64,000 nucleotides of DNA, from the NCBI RefSeq assembly GCF_011316935.1, contig NZ_WLYS01000002.1:558001-622000 (forward strand). The letters are read 5' to 3'. The notes below the pieces were generated by a model. That model was given only the letters and a program-made list of their open reading frames with translations. It had not been told where the DNA came from and did not search any database. A program made the position numbers and the translations under genes. Shown here piece after piece: positions 27,705 through 36,888 of this stretch (position 1 is its first letter; the number at the start of each line of letters is the position of its first letter). Source of the stretch: Sphingobacterium chungjuense. Lineage in GTDB: Bacteria > Bacteroidota > Bacteroidia > Sphingobacteriales > Sphingobacteriaceae.

Positions 27705-27920
27705 ATGGAAAATAACGTATTGACCTTTAAAACCAGCATCAATTGCGGCAGTTGCATCAAAGCCGTGACCCCGTTTTTGGAAAGTATTTCAGGCATCGAA
27801 CAATGGAAAGTAGACACGAACAATCCCGATAAAATCTTGACGGTACAAAGTGCCGGCGCTACGGAAGAAGATGTACTTTCCGCCGTACAAAAGGCAGGTT
27901 TTACCGCGACAGCGCTATAA
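27705..27920 (+). CDS. HMA-domain copper chaperone (CopZ-like)
   Basis: A 71-residue single-domain metallochaperone with the metal motif CGSC at residues 16-19 (INCGSCIKAV) and the HMA strand-helix pattern ending DVLSAVQKAGFTA. It should ferry Cu(I) in the cytoplasm to CopA or to the HMA-bearing regulator. It begins 41 bases after copA on the same strand and is closed by a strong terminator. Confidence 0.9.
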   Translation: MENNVLTFKTSINCGSCIKAVTPFLESISGIEQWKVDTNNPDKILTVQSAGATEEDVLSAVQKAGFTATAL

Positions 27921-27956
27921 GCTTGGTTTCTGTTTTCATGTAACAAAAATGAAAAC

Positions 27957-27992
27957 AAAGCCTCCGTTTCTTTCAAAAAACGGAGGCTTTTT
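27957..27992 (+). terminator. Terminator after the copper operon
   Basis: A 13-base stem (27957-27969 with 27978-27990, AAAGCCTCCGTTT, 8-base loop) followed by TT; the right arm already ends in T residues. Confidence 0.85.
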
Positions 27993-28031
27993 AATTTCTG
28001 CAGCAGCAAGTGCTGTGGTGATCCTTGGCAC

Positions 28032-30200
28032 TTATACTGCCGAAGTAAGTGACTGCACTATATTCACGATACGAGATTCAAATGCTATCAATTCTTTATT
28101 CTGTGAAAGGATAAAACTGTTGTCCGACAATTTGCCAACCACTACTTCCATTTCTTCGTCCGAATTATACAACATTTTGCGGAAGTCGCTTTCGTAATCT
28201 TTGGCTCTTGTGCGCTCGATCTCATCGCGAATCCAGCGCTTTGTTTCCAATGCTTCTTCCATTAATTGTTGTATAAACGAGGCATCCCAAGTCACAGCAG
28301 GTACTCTTGTCAATTCTTGTAGTGCGGCAATACTATGCAGACGTTTTTCGTTCAGATATGCACGGCTTAATTGATGATAACGCTGATGAATCTCCAACCA
28401 AGAATTAAGTTCTCCCGTCTTGATATCAGATACAATTTGTTGCAAATCTTCTTCTGGGATAAGCTGACTTCCAACATTCGTAAAAGACTTCCGTTGTAGC
28501 GGTTGACTTTGTAAAAGTTCCCAAAGCCCCTCTAGCGACTGTGATTCTGTGTAGGCTAGCATTTGTGTAGCCGCATAATAGCGAATCAAACGTTGGAAGA
28601 GATGATACACTTCTTTCGGCTTCTTCAACACGACTTTTCGACGGGAGTTTTCGACGTTAGCAAGCAGTACTTCATATGGAAAATCTGCCGCCGGATCTTT
28701 CAATGCACGTAGCGCTTCTTCACCTAACAGCGCAACAGCTCTTTCGATTTCCGAGAAGGTGTTGAACATTTCGTTGACGGTATCTGGCGCAATCACATCG
28801 TATTCAAAATGTTGATTTTTCAGCTTTCGGTTATCCCGAGCAGTAAATTTGCTGGTATTGCGCATTAGCGCGTACATATTGTACATAAACCAATAGCCTG
28901 GGATTATGACCAGTCGATCTTGGTGTACATCATTGCTGATGAGCGAAAATGGAATCCTAATATCTAGTTCGTGGAGAAAATCTCCTTTGACGATCAGGGA
29001 ATAAGACGCAAAACGCGAATTGTGCTTCAAACTCACACACAGGCCTGGCCAAAAGCCCCGACCCGCCATCAACTCACCGTCCGCTGCGCGGGAATTATGA
29101 TTGGATCCCACCGTTGCGCCAGCCGCCATATTGCTCTGTCCCATGATCAAGGAAGCACAGAGGAAGGAATTATTATGGTGCTGTTCGTGCGCCGGGAATA
29201 GCAAAGAGTTCAATACTTCACAACACGAAATAGTTGAATTATCGCCCAGAAATGAGTTAATCAAGCGCGCACCGTATTTTAATTGCGAAAAAGAAGACAG
29301 GATAAACCGCACCGCTTTCACGCCGTAAAAAATACGACAGCCATAACCCACGATGCCATTGACCAACTCACAACCTTCGCCGATCTGCGTGTAAGCAGAA
29401 GCGATAGAATTTACGGTGACGTTCTTGATTTTGTTGACGCCTTTGATATAGGCATCCGATCCAATCTGTACGTTTTTAATGGTGTGGCAATTCTTGATGA
29501 CCGTGCGATCTCCGATCATGCTATAGTAACCGCGTTTGGATGAAAACTGCAAATCGGTGATTTCGTGCAGTCGACGCTGAAAATCGGCGTCTTCGCGGTG
29601 GCGCGTCCATAGGTAAACATCACCAGCCTGCATGCCATTGAAAGGCAATACGGAGCGACCGCCATTTTCATTGCACAACTCTAAATAGATCCGACTTTCT
29701 GGATCATCACCATCTTTGAGCACACCGTTTCCAAATTTTGCATTGGAACTGGTTTCCATTTCATCAATATTTGTGAGGATGACTTCTTTTCCCACGATGT
29801 AATGCGCCATGTAACGCACGTGGTGAATAGCACAATAATCGCTAATATCCGAACTGATAACCTGCGAATGATAGATACCAGATGCTAAGCGCAGATCGCG
29901 GTATTCTACGTAGATTTCGTCCATCTTTCCGATGCGCACCAAACCGTGGAATTTGGAATGACGGATCTGATCCGGAATAAATCCTGCTTTGCTCACGAGC
30001 ACATCGTTCCAATTGGACGATTCATTGCCTAGCGCCGTTAATTGATCGATTTCGGCTGGCGTTAAGTGACGAAATTGATCGGAAGGAACAGGGTTTTGTT
30101 GAAATCGAAGGTAATATTCATCTTGCTCTGCAGGCAAGTATTCTTTGGGCACGAAATCGTAACCCAAAGAACGAAGTGGTCTCTTATTTATATAGGCCAT
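28032..30200 (-). CDS. DUF4954 family protein with left-handed beta-helix-like repeats
   Basis: A 722-residue protein that I recognise as DUF4954, of unknown function. Its middle (about 220-400) has hexapeptide-style repeats such as MIGDRTVIKNCHTIKNVQIG and YGCRIFYGVKAVRF, as in left-handed beta-helix acyltransferases and sugar nucleotidyltransferases. The C-terminal third (about 480-722) is helical. There is no signal peptide. It starts 6 bases after the glmS stop on the same strand, so the two are almost certainly cotranscribed, which hints at a link to amino-sugar or sugar-nucleotide metabolism. No catalytic residues can be assigned. Confidence 0.85.
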   Translation of the reverse strand: MAYINKRPLRSLGYDFVPKEYLPAEQDEYYLRFQQNPVPSDQFRHLTPAEIDQLTALGNESSNWNDVLVSKAGFIPDQIRHSKFHGLVRIGKMDEIYVEYRDLRLASGIYHSQVISSDISDYCAIHHVRYMAHYIVGKEVILTNIDEMETSSNAKFGNGVLKDGDDPESRIYLELCNENGGRSVLPFNGMQAGDVYLWTRHREDADFQRRLHEITDLQFSSKRGYYSMIGDRTVIKNCHTIKNVQIGSDAYIKGVNKIKNVTVNSIASAYTQIGEGCELVNGIVGYGCRIFYGVKAVRFILSSFSQLKYGARLINSFLGDNSTISCCEVLNSLLFPAHEQHHNNSFLCASLIMGQSNMAAGATVGSNHNSRAADGELMAGRGFWPGLCVSLKHNSRFASYSLIVKGDFLHELDIRIPFSLISNDVHQDRLVIIPGYWFMYNMYALMRNTSKFTARDNRKLKNQHFEYDVIAPDTVNEMFNTFSEIERAVALLGEEALRALKDPAADFPYEVLLANVENSRRKVVLKKPKEVYHLFQRLIRYYAATQMLAYTESQSLEGLWELLQSQPLQRKSFTNVGSQLIPEEDLQQIVSDIKTGELNSWLEIHQRYHQLSRAYLNEKRLHSIAALQELTRVPAVTWDASFIQQLMEEALETKRWIRDEIERTRAKDYESDFRKMLYNSDEEMEVVVGKLSDNSFILSQNKELIAFESRIVNIVQSLTSAV

Positions 30201-30206
30201 AAGCGC

Positions 30207-32048
30207 TTATTCGACGGTCACTGACTTGGCTAGGTTACGCGGTTGATCAACATCTAATCCGCGCTCCACTCCGATATAATAGGCTAATAACTGCAACGGA
30301 ATGGCCGCCAATAATGGCGCAATAATTTCATCACAGTTTGGCACTACCATAATATCATCGGCCAATTCTTCTACTCTATTATCTCCTTCACTGACTATCG
30401 CAATAATTTTTCCTTTTCGGGCTTTGATTTCCTGTATGTTGCTCACGATTTTCTCGTGGTAACTATCTTTTGTAGCCACGAAAATTACCGGCAGCGTTTC
30501 ATCGACTAATGCAATAGGGCCATGTTTCATCTCGGCAGCTGGATAGCCTTCCGCGTGGATGTAAGAAATTTCTTTCAGCTTCAAAGCACCTTCTAACGCA
30601 GTTGGAAAGTTGTATCCACGACCTAAATACAACACGTCGTTAGCCTCGCTGTATTTCTTCGCAATGCGTTGGATTTCTTCCACCTGATTGTCCAGAATCC
30701 ACTGTACTTTCTCTGGCACGGCGTCCAATTGTTGGATGAAGTAGGTGAATTTCTGATCGTCTATCGTACCTTTTAATTTGGCAATTTTCAGGGCGATCAA
30801 CTGTAATACGGCTAATTGTGCGGTATAGGCTTTTGTACTGGCTACGCCGATTTCTGGGCCGGCATGTGTGTACGATCCAGCATTGGATATGCGCGCGATG
30901 GAAGAACCTACCACGTTCACCAATCCGTAGATCGTAGCACCTTGCTCTTTGGCATTTTCCAAAGCGACCAAGGTATCGGCTGTCTCGCCACTTTGCGAAA
31001 TCGCAATGATCACATCTTCGCTGGATATAATAGGGTTCCGATAGCGGAATTCTGATGCATACTCTACTTCCACATTGATACGACACAATTCTTCGATCAC
31101 ATATTCGGCTACTAGAGCCGAGTGCCAACTCGTACCACAGGCAACGATGATGATGCGGCGTGCCGCCATAATTTTATCGGCGATCGCATCGATGCCACTC
31201 AAGGTGATTTGATTTTTCTGGGCATCCATCCGTCCGCGAAGCGAATCAAAAATCGTTTGCGGTTGTTCAAAAATCTCTTTGAGCATAAAGTGATCGTAGC
31301 CATTCTTTTCGATGGCGGCCAACTCCATATCCAACTTCTGAACATATGGGGTGATGATCTCATTGCCCAAATTTTTCAAGATCAGTTCATCGGGCTTTAC
31401 AATGGCTAATTCGTAATCATTAATGTAAACGACTTCTTTGGTGTAGGCCAACATCGGCGACGCATCAGAACCTAAGAAATGTTCATTTTGACCGATACCA
31501 ATCACTAATGGACTACCTTTGCGCGCAGCGATAATCGTATCAGGATAGGCCTGATCAATTAATAAAATCACATAAGCGCCGGTTACACGTTTCAAAGCGA
31601 TGCGAATAGCTTCTTCCAACGAACACTCATTTTTGATTTGAATATCTTCGATGAAGTTCAATAATACCTCTGAATCGGTATCGCTATGAAAAACGTAACC
31701 TTCTTTTAGTAACTCCGTTTTGAGTTGCGCGTAATTCTCAATAATACCATTGTGAATCATGGCGATACGACCCGATCTCGACAAATGTGGATGGGCATTA
31801 CGATCACAAGGCTCGCCGTGTGTAGCCCAACGAGTATGTCCGATTCCGGTATGTGAAGCTACATCGCTCACACCTACATGCGCTTCTAATTTTGCGACCT
31901 TCCCTTCTTTCTTAAATACCGTGACACCGCGATCCTGCAACAAGGCAACACCGGCACTATCATAACCTCGGTATTCTAACTTTTTTAGACCATCAATCAG
32001 AATTGGGTAAGCTTGTTTGCTTCCTGTATAACCAACTATTCCGCACAT
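30207..32048 (-). CDS. glmS: Glutamine-fructose-6-phosphate transaminase (isomerising)
   Basis: A 613-residue enzyme making glucosamine-6-phosphate, the entry step to UDP-GlcNAc for cell wall and lipopolysaccharide. Cys2 (MCGIVGYTG) is the glutamine-amidohydrolase nucleophile; YRGYDSAGVALL and HTRWATHGEP follow. The two SIS domains in the C-terminal half carry CGTSWHSALVAEYV, ISQSGETADT, KEISYIHAEGYPAAEMKHGP and the terminal LAKSVTVE. Length is standard. It precedes the DUF4954 gene in the same transcript. No glmS ribozyme-like element was seen upstream. Confidence 0.97.
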   Translation of the reverse strand: MCGIVGYTGSKQAYPILIDGLKKLEYRGYDSAGVALLQDRGVTVFKKEGKVAKLEAHVGVSDVASHTGIGHTRWATHGEPCDRNAHPHLSRSGRIAMIHNGIIENYAQLKTELLKEGYVFHSDTDSEVLLNFIEDIQIKNECSLEEAIRIALKRVTGAYVILLIDQAYPDTIIAARKGSPLVIGIGQNEHFLGSDASPMLAYTKEVVYINDYELAIVKPDELILKNLGNEIITPYVQKLDMELAAIEKNGYDHFMLKEIFEQPQTIFDSLRGRMDAQKNQITLSGIDAIADKIMAARRIIIVACGTSWHSALVAEYVIEELCRINVEVEYASEFRYRNPIISSEDVIIAISQSGETADTLVALENAKEQGATIYGLVNVVGSSIARISNAGSYTHAGPEIGVASTKAYTAQLAVLQLIALKIAKLKGTIDDQKFTYFIQQLDAVPEKVQWILDNQVEEIQRIAKKYSEANDVLYLGRGYNFPTALEGALKLKEISYIHAEGYPAAEMKHGPIALVDETLPVIFVATKDSYHEKIVSNIQEIKARKGKIIAIVSEGDNRVEELADDIMVVPNCDEIIAPLLAAIPLQLLAYYIGVERGLDVDQPRNLAKSVTVE

Positions 32049-32159
32049 ATATAAAATCGTATAATTAAATTTTTATTCCTAAAAGTGTTAAAATCCGTTC
32101 GAATATATCAATTATAGTAGACAATCCTCCGTCACGTTCTTCCTTTTTTCGCGTAGATC

Positions 32160-32201
32160 AAAAGCAGATCGCCTGCCACTTTTCAGTAGCAGGCGATCTG
32201 C
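32160..32201 (-). terminator. Terminator after the response regulator gene
   Basis: A 13-base perfect stem (32164-32176 with 32189-32201, GCAGATCGCCTGC, 12-base loop) followed on the minus strand by TTTT, starting 27 bases after the stop. It insulates glmS from the upstream gene. Confidence 0.85.
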
Positions 32202-32228
32202 ATAATATTTAAGAAATACTAAAACGTA

Positions 32229-32927
32229 TTAGTTCAATTCAAATTTGTAACCAACTCCTTTAACTGTGGTCACATATAACTCGCCAATTTTCTCACGTAA
32301 CTTACGAATATGAACATCGATGGTACGGTTTGTCACAACGACCGAATCTTCCCATATTGCCTTTAGTATTTGCTCACGTGTAAATACTTTGTTAGGCTTA
32401 GAAGCGAGTAAGTATAAGAGTTCAAACTCCTTCTTAGCTAATACAAATTTCTCATCACCTCTAAATACTAAGAAAGAATCTCTATCGATTACTAAGTCCA
32501 TGATCTCCAATTTATCGGTTTGATCATCACTAGCATCACTGGCATTGCGACGTAGAATGGCATTAATTCGACTAATCAATGCGCGAGGTTTGATCGGCTT
32601 GGCAATGTAATCATCGGCGCCAACATGGAAGCCAGCAATCTCTGAATATTCTTCGCTGCGTGCCGTTAGAAATATAACAAAGGTATTCTTGAATTCAGGC
32701 ATCGATCGCATGAGTCTACAAGCTTCGATCCCATCCATCTCGGGCATCATCACATCCAGAATAATTAAATCTGGATTGACTTCTTTGGCCACTCGGATAG
32801 CTTCTTTACCGTTGTTGGCGGTAGACACCTGAAAGCCTTCTTTGCTTAGGTTATACGATATGATGTCTACAATATCTTGCTCATCATCTACAACCAATAT
32901 TTTTGGTTTGGGATTGCTCATACTCAT
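32229..32927 (-). CDS. OmpR/PhoB-type response regulator
   Basis: A 232-residue two-component regulator. The receiver domain (about 8-125) has the acidic DDE near the start, the phospho-acceptor Asp in LIILDVMMPEMDG and the conserved Lys in IAKPIKPRALI. The winged-helix output domain (about 140-230) ends TNRTIDVHIRKLREKIG and VTTVKGVGYKFE. There is no histidine kinase gene next to it, so its partner must be elsewhere, and the signal is unknown. Confidence 0.95.
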   Translation of the reverse strand: MSMSNPKPKILVVDDEQDIVDIISYNLSKEGFQVSTANNGKEAIRVAKEVNPDLIILDVMMPEMDGIEACRLMRSMPEFKNTFVIFLTARSEEYSEIAGFHVGADDYIAKPIKPRALISRINAILRRNASDASDDQTDKLEIMDLVIDRDSFLVFRGDEKFVLAKKEFELLYLLASKPNKVFTREQILKAIWEDSVVVTNRTIDVHIRKLREKIGELYVTTVKGVGYKFELN

Positions 32928-33023
32928 TTTTTCTACTAAAGTATGTACTTAATGGTAAGCTAAAGTTACACAAATGTTATGATATTGTTAACCCGACAAA
33001 GATCTAATAACATCCTAACAATA

Positions 33024-34133
33024 TTAATTTAAGGTTTTCTTAAGAAAATCTTCAAGCGCTTTGCCACGTAGATTCTTCGCGATGATCTTTCCAGAGGGAT
33101 CTAACAGATATGATGTCGGAATCGCACGTATGCGATAATCAACAATCAGATGTGAGCTCCAAGCCTTCAAGTCCGAGATATTGGTCCAAGTCAAGCCATC
33201 ATCTTCCATCGCACGCATCCAAGATCCGGGATTATCATCCAACGATACCCCCAACACCTCAAATCCTTTGTCTTTAAATGCGGCGTATTGCTTTACAATG
33301 TTTGGATTCTCTTCACGACAAGGCATGCACCAAGAAGCCCAAAAATCCACTAAGGTATATTTCCCTTTAAAATCTGTAATTTTTATTAATTTGTTTTGCG
33401 GCGTGTAGGCTTCGAAGTAAGGCGCTTCTTGCCCGATGGCCAACGCACGTAGTTTATCTACCTCGGCTTTGAATTCGGTCACATAACGATTGTCGGTAAA
33501 CTGATCTTTAATTTGATCGCCGTAGGCGATCAAATCTACCTCCGCTGTTTCAGGCTCCAATGTACTCATCGCGTAGAATCCAGCCAGATTTGGTTGCTCA
33601 TTCGCAAAGGCAACTGCTTGTTGTATGTAACGTCTCATGTGCGGTTCAAAAGCTTGCAACATCTCACTGCGCAGATTCTGAATCTGCTCGGAAGATTTAT
33701 CGATCGTTGCTTTGGAAAACACCTTTTGAAGCGAATCCTGCACAAATTCGATTCGATTTTTAGCTGGCGCAAACGCCTTCAATGTTTCCGAAAGTTCGGA
33801 TCCAGACAATTGGTACTGCTCAGGCTGCTGTAGATCGGTCTCAAACTTTACTGGCTGTCCAGGTTCCAAGATAATAGGATATCTATTATTGCCAACCACC
33901 AAAGTCAGCAAGCGCGGCTGCGTACTACCACGCTCGAAACGAAAACGATTTCCATCGGCAATAAATACGGAATCTAGTTTACGTTCGCCTTCGAAGAAAG
34001 AAACTACTTTCACATTGCCTGGGTTTTCAATTGTACCCGATATCGCAATATTCTCCTTAGAATCGCAAGCTTGTAATGCCACAAAAGACAAAGCCGCGAT
34101 TCCTAGCTGACAGCAGATTTTGATTATTTTCAT
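33024..34133 (-). CDS. TlpA-family thioredoxin-like lipoprotein with DUF4369-type N-terminus
   Basis: A 369-residue exported thiol-disulfide protein. From ATG 34133 the signal reads IAALSFVALQACDSK with the lipid Cys in a lipobox ending QAC. The middle (about 30-220) resembles the DUF4369 region typical of Bacteroidota TlpA proteins (ISGTIENPGNVKVVSFFEG). The C-terminal domain is an AhpC/TlpA thioredoxin fold with WASWCMPCREENP, so the redox motif is CMPC. The frame stays open 58 codons further upstream, but that stretch lies antisense-free inside alaS and has no signal. The start is 1 base from the alaS stop, so coupling with alaS is likely. Confidence 0.9.
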   Translation of the reverse strand: MKIIKICCQLGIAALSFVALQACDSKENIAISGTIENPGNVKVVSFFEGERKLDSVFIADGNRFRFERGSTQPRLLTLVVGNNRYPIILEPGQPVKFETDLQQPEQYQLSGSELSETLKAFAPAKNRIEFVQDSLQKVFSKATIDKSSEQIQNLRSEMLQAFEPHMRRYIQQAVAFANEQPNLAGFYAMSTLEPETAEVDLIAYGDQIKDQFTDNRYVTEFKAEVDKLRALAIGQEAPYFEAYTPQNKLIKITDFKGKYTLVDFWASWCMPCREENPNIVKQYAAFKDKGFEVLGVSLDDNPGSWMRAMEDDGLTWTNISDLKAWSSHLIVDYRIRAIPTSYLLDPSGKIIAKNLRGKALEDFLKKTLN

Positions 34134-34134
34134 A

Positions 34135-36750
34135 TTACACCACAAATTCACGAGCGCGCTCCAAAGCGCGTTCAATTCCATTGACATCTTTACCACCCGC
34201 TGTCGCAAAAAACGGCTGACCGCCGCCACCGCCTTGTACCTCTTTGGCCAATTCACGAATGATAGCTCCAGCGTTCCAACTTTTGGCCTTTGCCAAATCG
34301 TCGGCAATCATGACCAACAAGAAAGGTTTTTCGTCCATCACGGTAGCCAACACTAAGAACAAATTCGGCACCGCATCTCGCAGCGCGTAAGCTAAGCCTT
34401 TCACCGCATCGGCATTTGGAATATCCACGCGGGTAGCTAAATATTGCGCATCGCCAACCGTTTCTACTTGGTTCAATAACTCCGTTTTCAAAGCCAGTGA
34501 ACGATCGTTAATGGCTTGTTGTACTTCTTTCTTCAATGCGCCATTCTCCTCCAACATTTTCGCCAAAGCGCCAACAAAGTCTTTCGGATTATGCAGCAAT
34601 TCCTTCATGTTGCTTACCACCTCAAACTGTTCGCGGATCAATGCGGCAGAGCGACTGCCTGTCACCGCTTCGATACGACGTACACCAGCTGCTACAGCAG
34701 ACTCACTCACAATCTTGAAGAAACCAATTTTCCCTGTTGCAGAAACGTGCGTACCACCGCAGAGTTCTTTAGAGAAATGATCATCAAACGTAATGACGCG
34801 CACGTAATCGCCATATTTCTCCCCAAATAATGCGGTTACACCCGATGCAATAGCTTCTTGATACGGTGTGTTCCGCTCTTCTTTTAGCGCTATATTTGCG
34901 CGTATTTTTGTATTGACTATATCTTCGACCTGTTTGATTTCCTCGTCTGTAATTTTCGAGAAATGCGTGATATCAAAGCGTAGCACGTCTGGTGATACCA
35001 AAGAACCTTTCTGCTGCACATGTGTACCTAGCACATCTCGCAAAGCGGCATGCAGTAAGTGTGTTGCAGAGTGATTCGCTTCTGAATCCGCTCGTTTTTC
35101 TGCATCAACGGTTGCCACGAACTCTCCTTCCAACGAAGCCGGCAATTGATCGACAAAATGTACAATCAGCGCATTCTCTTTTTTCGTTGTGACAATCTGT
35201 ATTTTTTCTTGTGTCGTCGTGTTCACCAATGTTCCCACATCGCCCACTTGGCCACCGCCTTCTGGATAGAATGGCGTTACGTCCAAGATCAATTGATATT
35301 GATCTTTGCCTTTGGCCGTCACCTTACGGTATTTTACAATTTGCGAACTAGCGGTCAGCGTATCGTAACCGACAAATTCGGTTTGTACTTCATCTTGCAA
35401 GACCGTCCAGTCTGACAAATCTAATGTAGTTGCTGCTCTAGATCGTTCTTTTTGGCGATTCAGAGCAGTTTGAAAACCTTCCATATCTACCGTAAGGCCT
35501 TTTTCGCGTGCTAACAACTCGGTTAAGTCAATTGGAAAACCAAACGTATCAAACAGTTCAAACGCAAAATCGCCATCGATCTGCTTAGCCGAAGCGTCAT
35601 AACTTTCAAAGCGCTGTATTCCGGTGGTTAATGTACGTAAGAAAGATAGTTCCTCTTCCAATACTACCTTTTGTACAAACCCTTCTTGATCGCTGAGCAC
35701 ATCAAATACGCCTTTGAATTGCTGCGCTAAAATCGGCACCAATTCGTTTAGAAAAGGTTCTTTGAAACCTAAGAAAGTATAAGCATAACGCACGGCACGA
35801 CGCAAAATCCGACGGATCACATAACCGGCTTTGTTATTCGATGGCAATTGTCCATCTGCGATCGTGAAACTCACGGCGCGAACGTGATCGGCCAATACGC
35901 GCATCGCGATATCCGTTTGCTCGTTTTGGCCATACGGAATGCCCGCACGCTGAGAAGTAAATGAGATTAAAGGCTGAAAAACATCGGTATCGTAATTAGA
36001 AACTTTTCCTTGAATAGCACGCACCAAACGCTCAAATCCCATTCCGGTATCCACATGTTGTGCAGGTAGTGATTCTAGCGCGCCAGATTTCAATCGGTTG
36101 AACTGCATGAACACGAGGTTCCAAATTTCGATAACTTGAGGATCATCCTGATTAACTAAATCGGCACCATTTACCGCTGCGCGTTCGGCATCGGGTCGCA
36201 TATCGTAATGGATTTCGGAACAAGGACCACAAGGACCAGTATCCCCCATTTCCCAGAAATTGTCTTTTTTATTGCCTAATAGAATACGATCTTCGGCGAT
36301 GAAAGCTTTCCAAAAATCGTACGCTTCCATATCTTTCGCCAAACCGTCGCGCGTATCACCTTCAAAGATGGTTACATACAAACGATCCACATCCAGTTTG
36401 TATACTTCTGTCAGCAGTTCCCAAGCCCAAGCAATGGCTTCTTTCTTGAAATAATCTCCGAAAGACCAGTTGCCCAGCATTTCAAATAGGGTATGATGAT
36501 AGGTATCAATACCTACTTCTTCTAAGTCATTGTGCTTACCCGACACGCGCAAACAACGTTGCGTATCGGTGGCGCGGGAATAGCTGGCCGCCCGTTCGCC
36601 TAAAAATAAGTCCTTAAACTGATTCATACCGGCATTGGTAAACATCAGTGTCGGATCATTTTTGACGACAACAGGTGCCGATGGTACAATTTGGTGTCCT
36701 TTTTCTTGAAAAAAGGTTAAGAATGCTTCGCGAATTTCTCTACTAGTCAT
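34135..36750 (-). CDS. alaS: Alanyl-tRNA synthetase
   Basis: An 871-residue class II aminoacyl-tRNA synthetase. The N-terminal catalytic domain starts FLTFFQEKGHQIVPSAPVV, with GMNQFKDLFLGE and the ATP-binding region MGDTGPCGPCSEIHYD. The editing domain has the zinc ligands in HSATHLLHAAL and CGGTHVSATG, and the C-terminal DHHA1 domain ends GGGGGQPFFATAGGK. Length is normal. A tlpA-like gene follows after 1 base. Confidence 0.98.
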   Translation of the reverse strand: MTSREIREAFLTFFQEKGHQIVPSAPVVVKNDPTLMFTNAGMNQFKDLFLGERAASYSRATDTQRCLRVSGKHNDLEEVGIDTYHHTLFEMLGNWSFGDYFKKEAIAWAWELLTEVYKLDVDRLYVTIFEGDTRDGLAKDMEAYDFWKAFIAEDRILLGNKKDNFWEMGDTGPCGPCSEIHYDMRPDAERAAVNGADLVNQDDPQVIEIWNLVFMQFNRLKSGALESLPAQHVDTGMGFERLVRAIQGKVSNYDTDVFQPLISFTSQRAGIPYGQNEQTDIAMRVLADHVRAVSFTIADGQLPSNNKAGYVIRRILRRAVRYAYTFLGFKEPFLNELVPILAQQFKGVFDVLSDQEGFVQKVVLEEELSFLRTLTTGIQRFESYDASAKQIDGDFAFELFDTFGFPIDLTELLAREKGLTVDMEGFQTALNRQKERSRAATTLDLSDWTVLQDEVQTEFVGYDTLTASSQIVKYRKVTAKGKDQYQLILDVTPFYPEGGGQVGDVGTLVNTTTQEKIQIVTTKKENALIVHFVDQLPASLEGEFVATVDAEKRADSEANHSATHLLHAALRDVLGTHVQQKGSLVSPDVLRFDITHFSKITDEEIKQVEDIVNTKIRANIALKEERNTPYQEAIASGVTALFGEKYGDYVRVITFDDHFSKELCGGTHVSATGKIGFFKIVSESAVAAGVRRIEAVTGSRSAALIREQFEVVSNMKELLHNPKDFVGALAKMLEENGALKKEVQQAINDRSLALKTELLNQVETVGDAQYLATRVDIPNADAVKGLAYALRDAVPNLFLVLATVMDEKPFLLVMIADDLAKAKSWNAGAIIRELAKEVQGGGGGQPFFATAGGKDVNGIERALERAREFVV

Positions 36751-36776
36751 TAAAAATGTGCCTAAAATTTGAATCG

Positions 36777-36784
36777 CAAATTTA
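36777..36784 (-). promoter_or_regulatory. Possible -7 promoter element of alaS
   Basis: On the minus strand TAAATTTG, an exact TAnnTTTG match, 26 bases before the alaS ATG. A second copy on the plus strand (36787-36794) faces the divergent stress-protein gene. Neither has a TTG at the right distance. Confidence 0.4.
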
Positions 36785-36888
36785 CTTAAATTTGCTGAGG
36801 AAACGGCGCTAAACGCTTATGTTTTGGATAACAAATCAAATATATTCGCTATATTTAACGAAACAAAGACACGACTATCAGCGATACT

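Noticed and set aside
32049-32228. glmS ribozyme or riboswitch upstream of glmS
   Set aside because: The gap contains the terminator of the response regulator gene and an AT-rich leader, with no ribozyme core visible.
34134-34307. Upstream extension of the TlpA-like reading frame into alaS
   Set aside because: The 58 extra residues have no signal or domain pattern, and the lipoprotein signal begins exactly at ATG 34133. The extension lies in alaS coding sequence.
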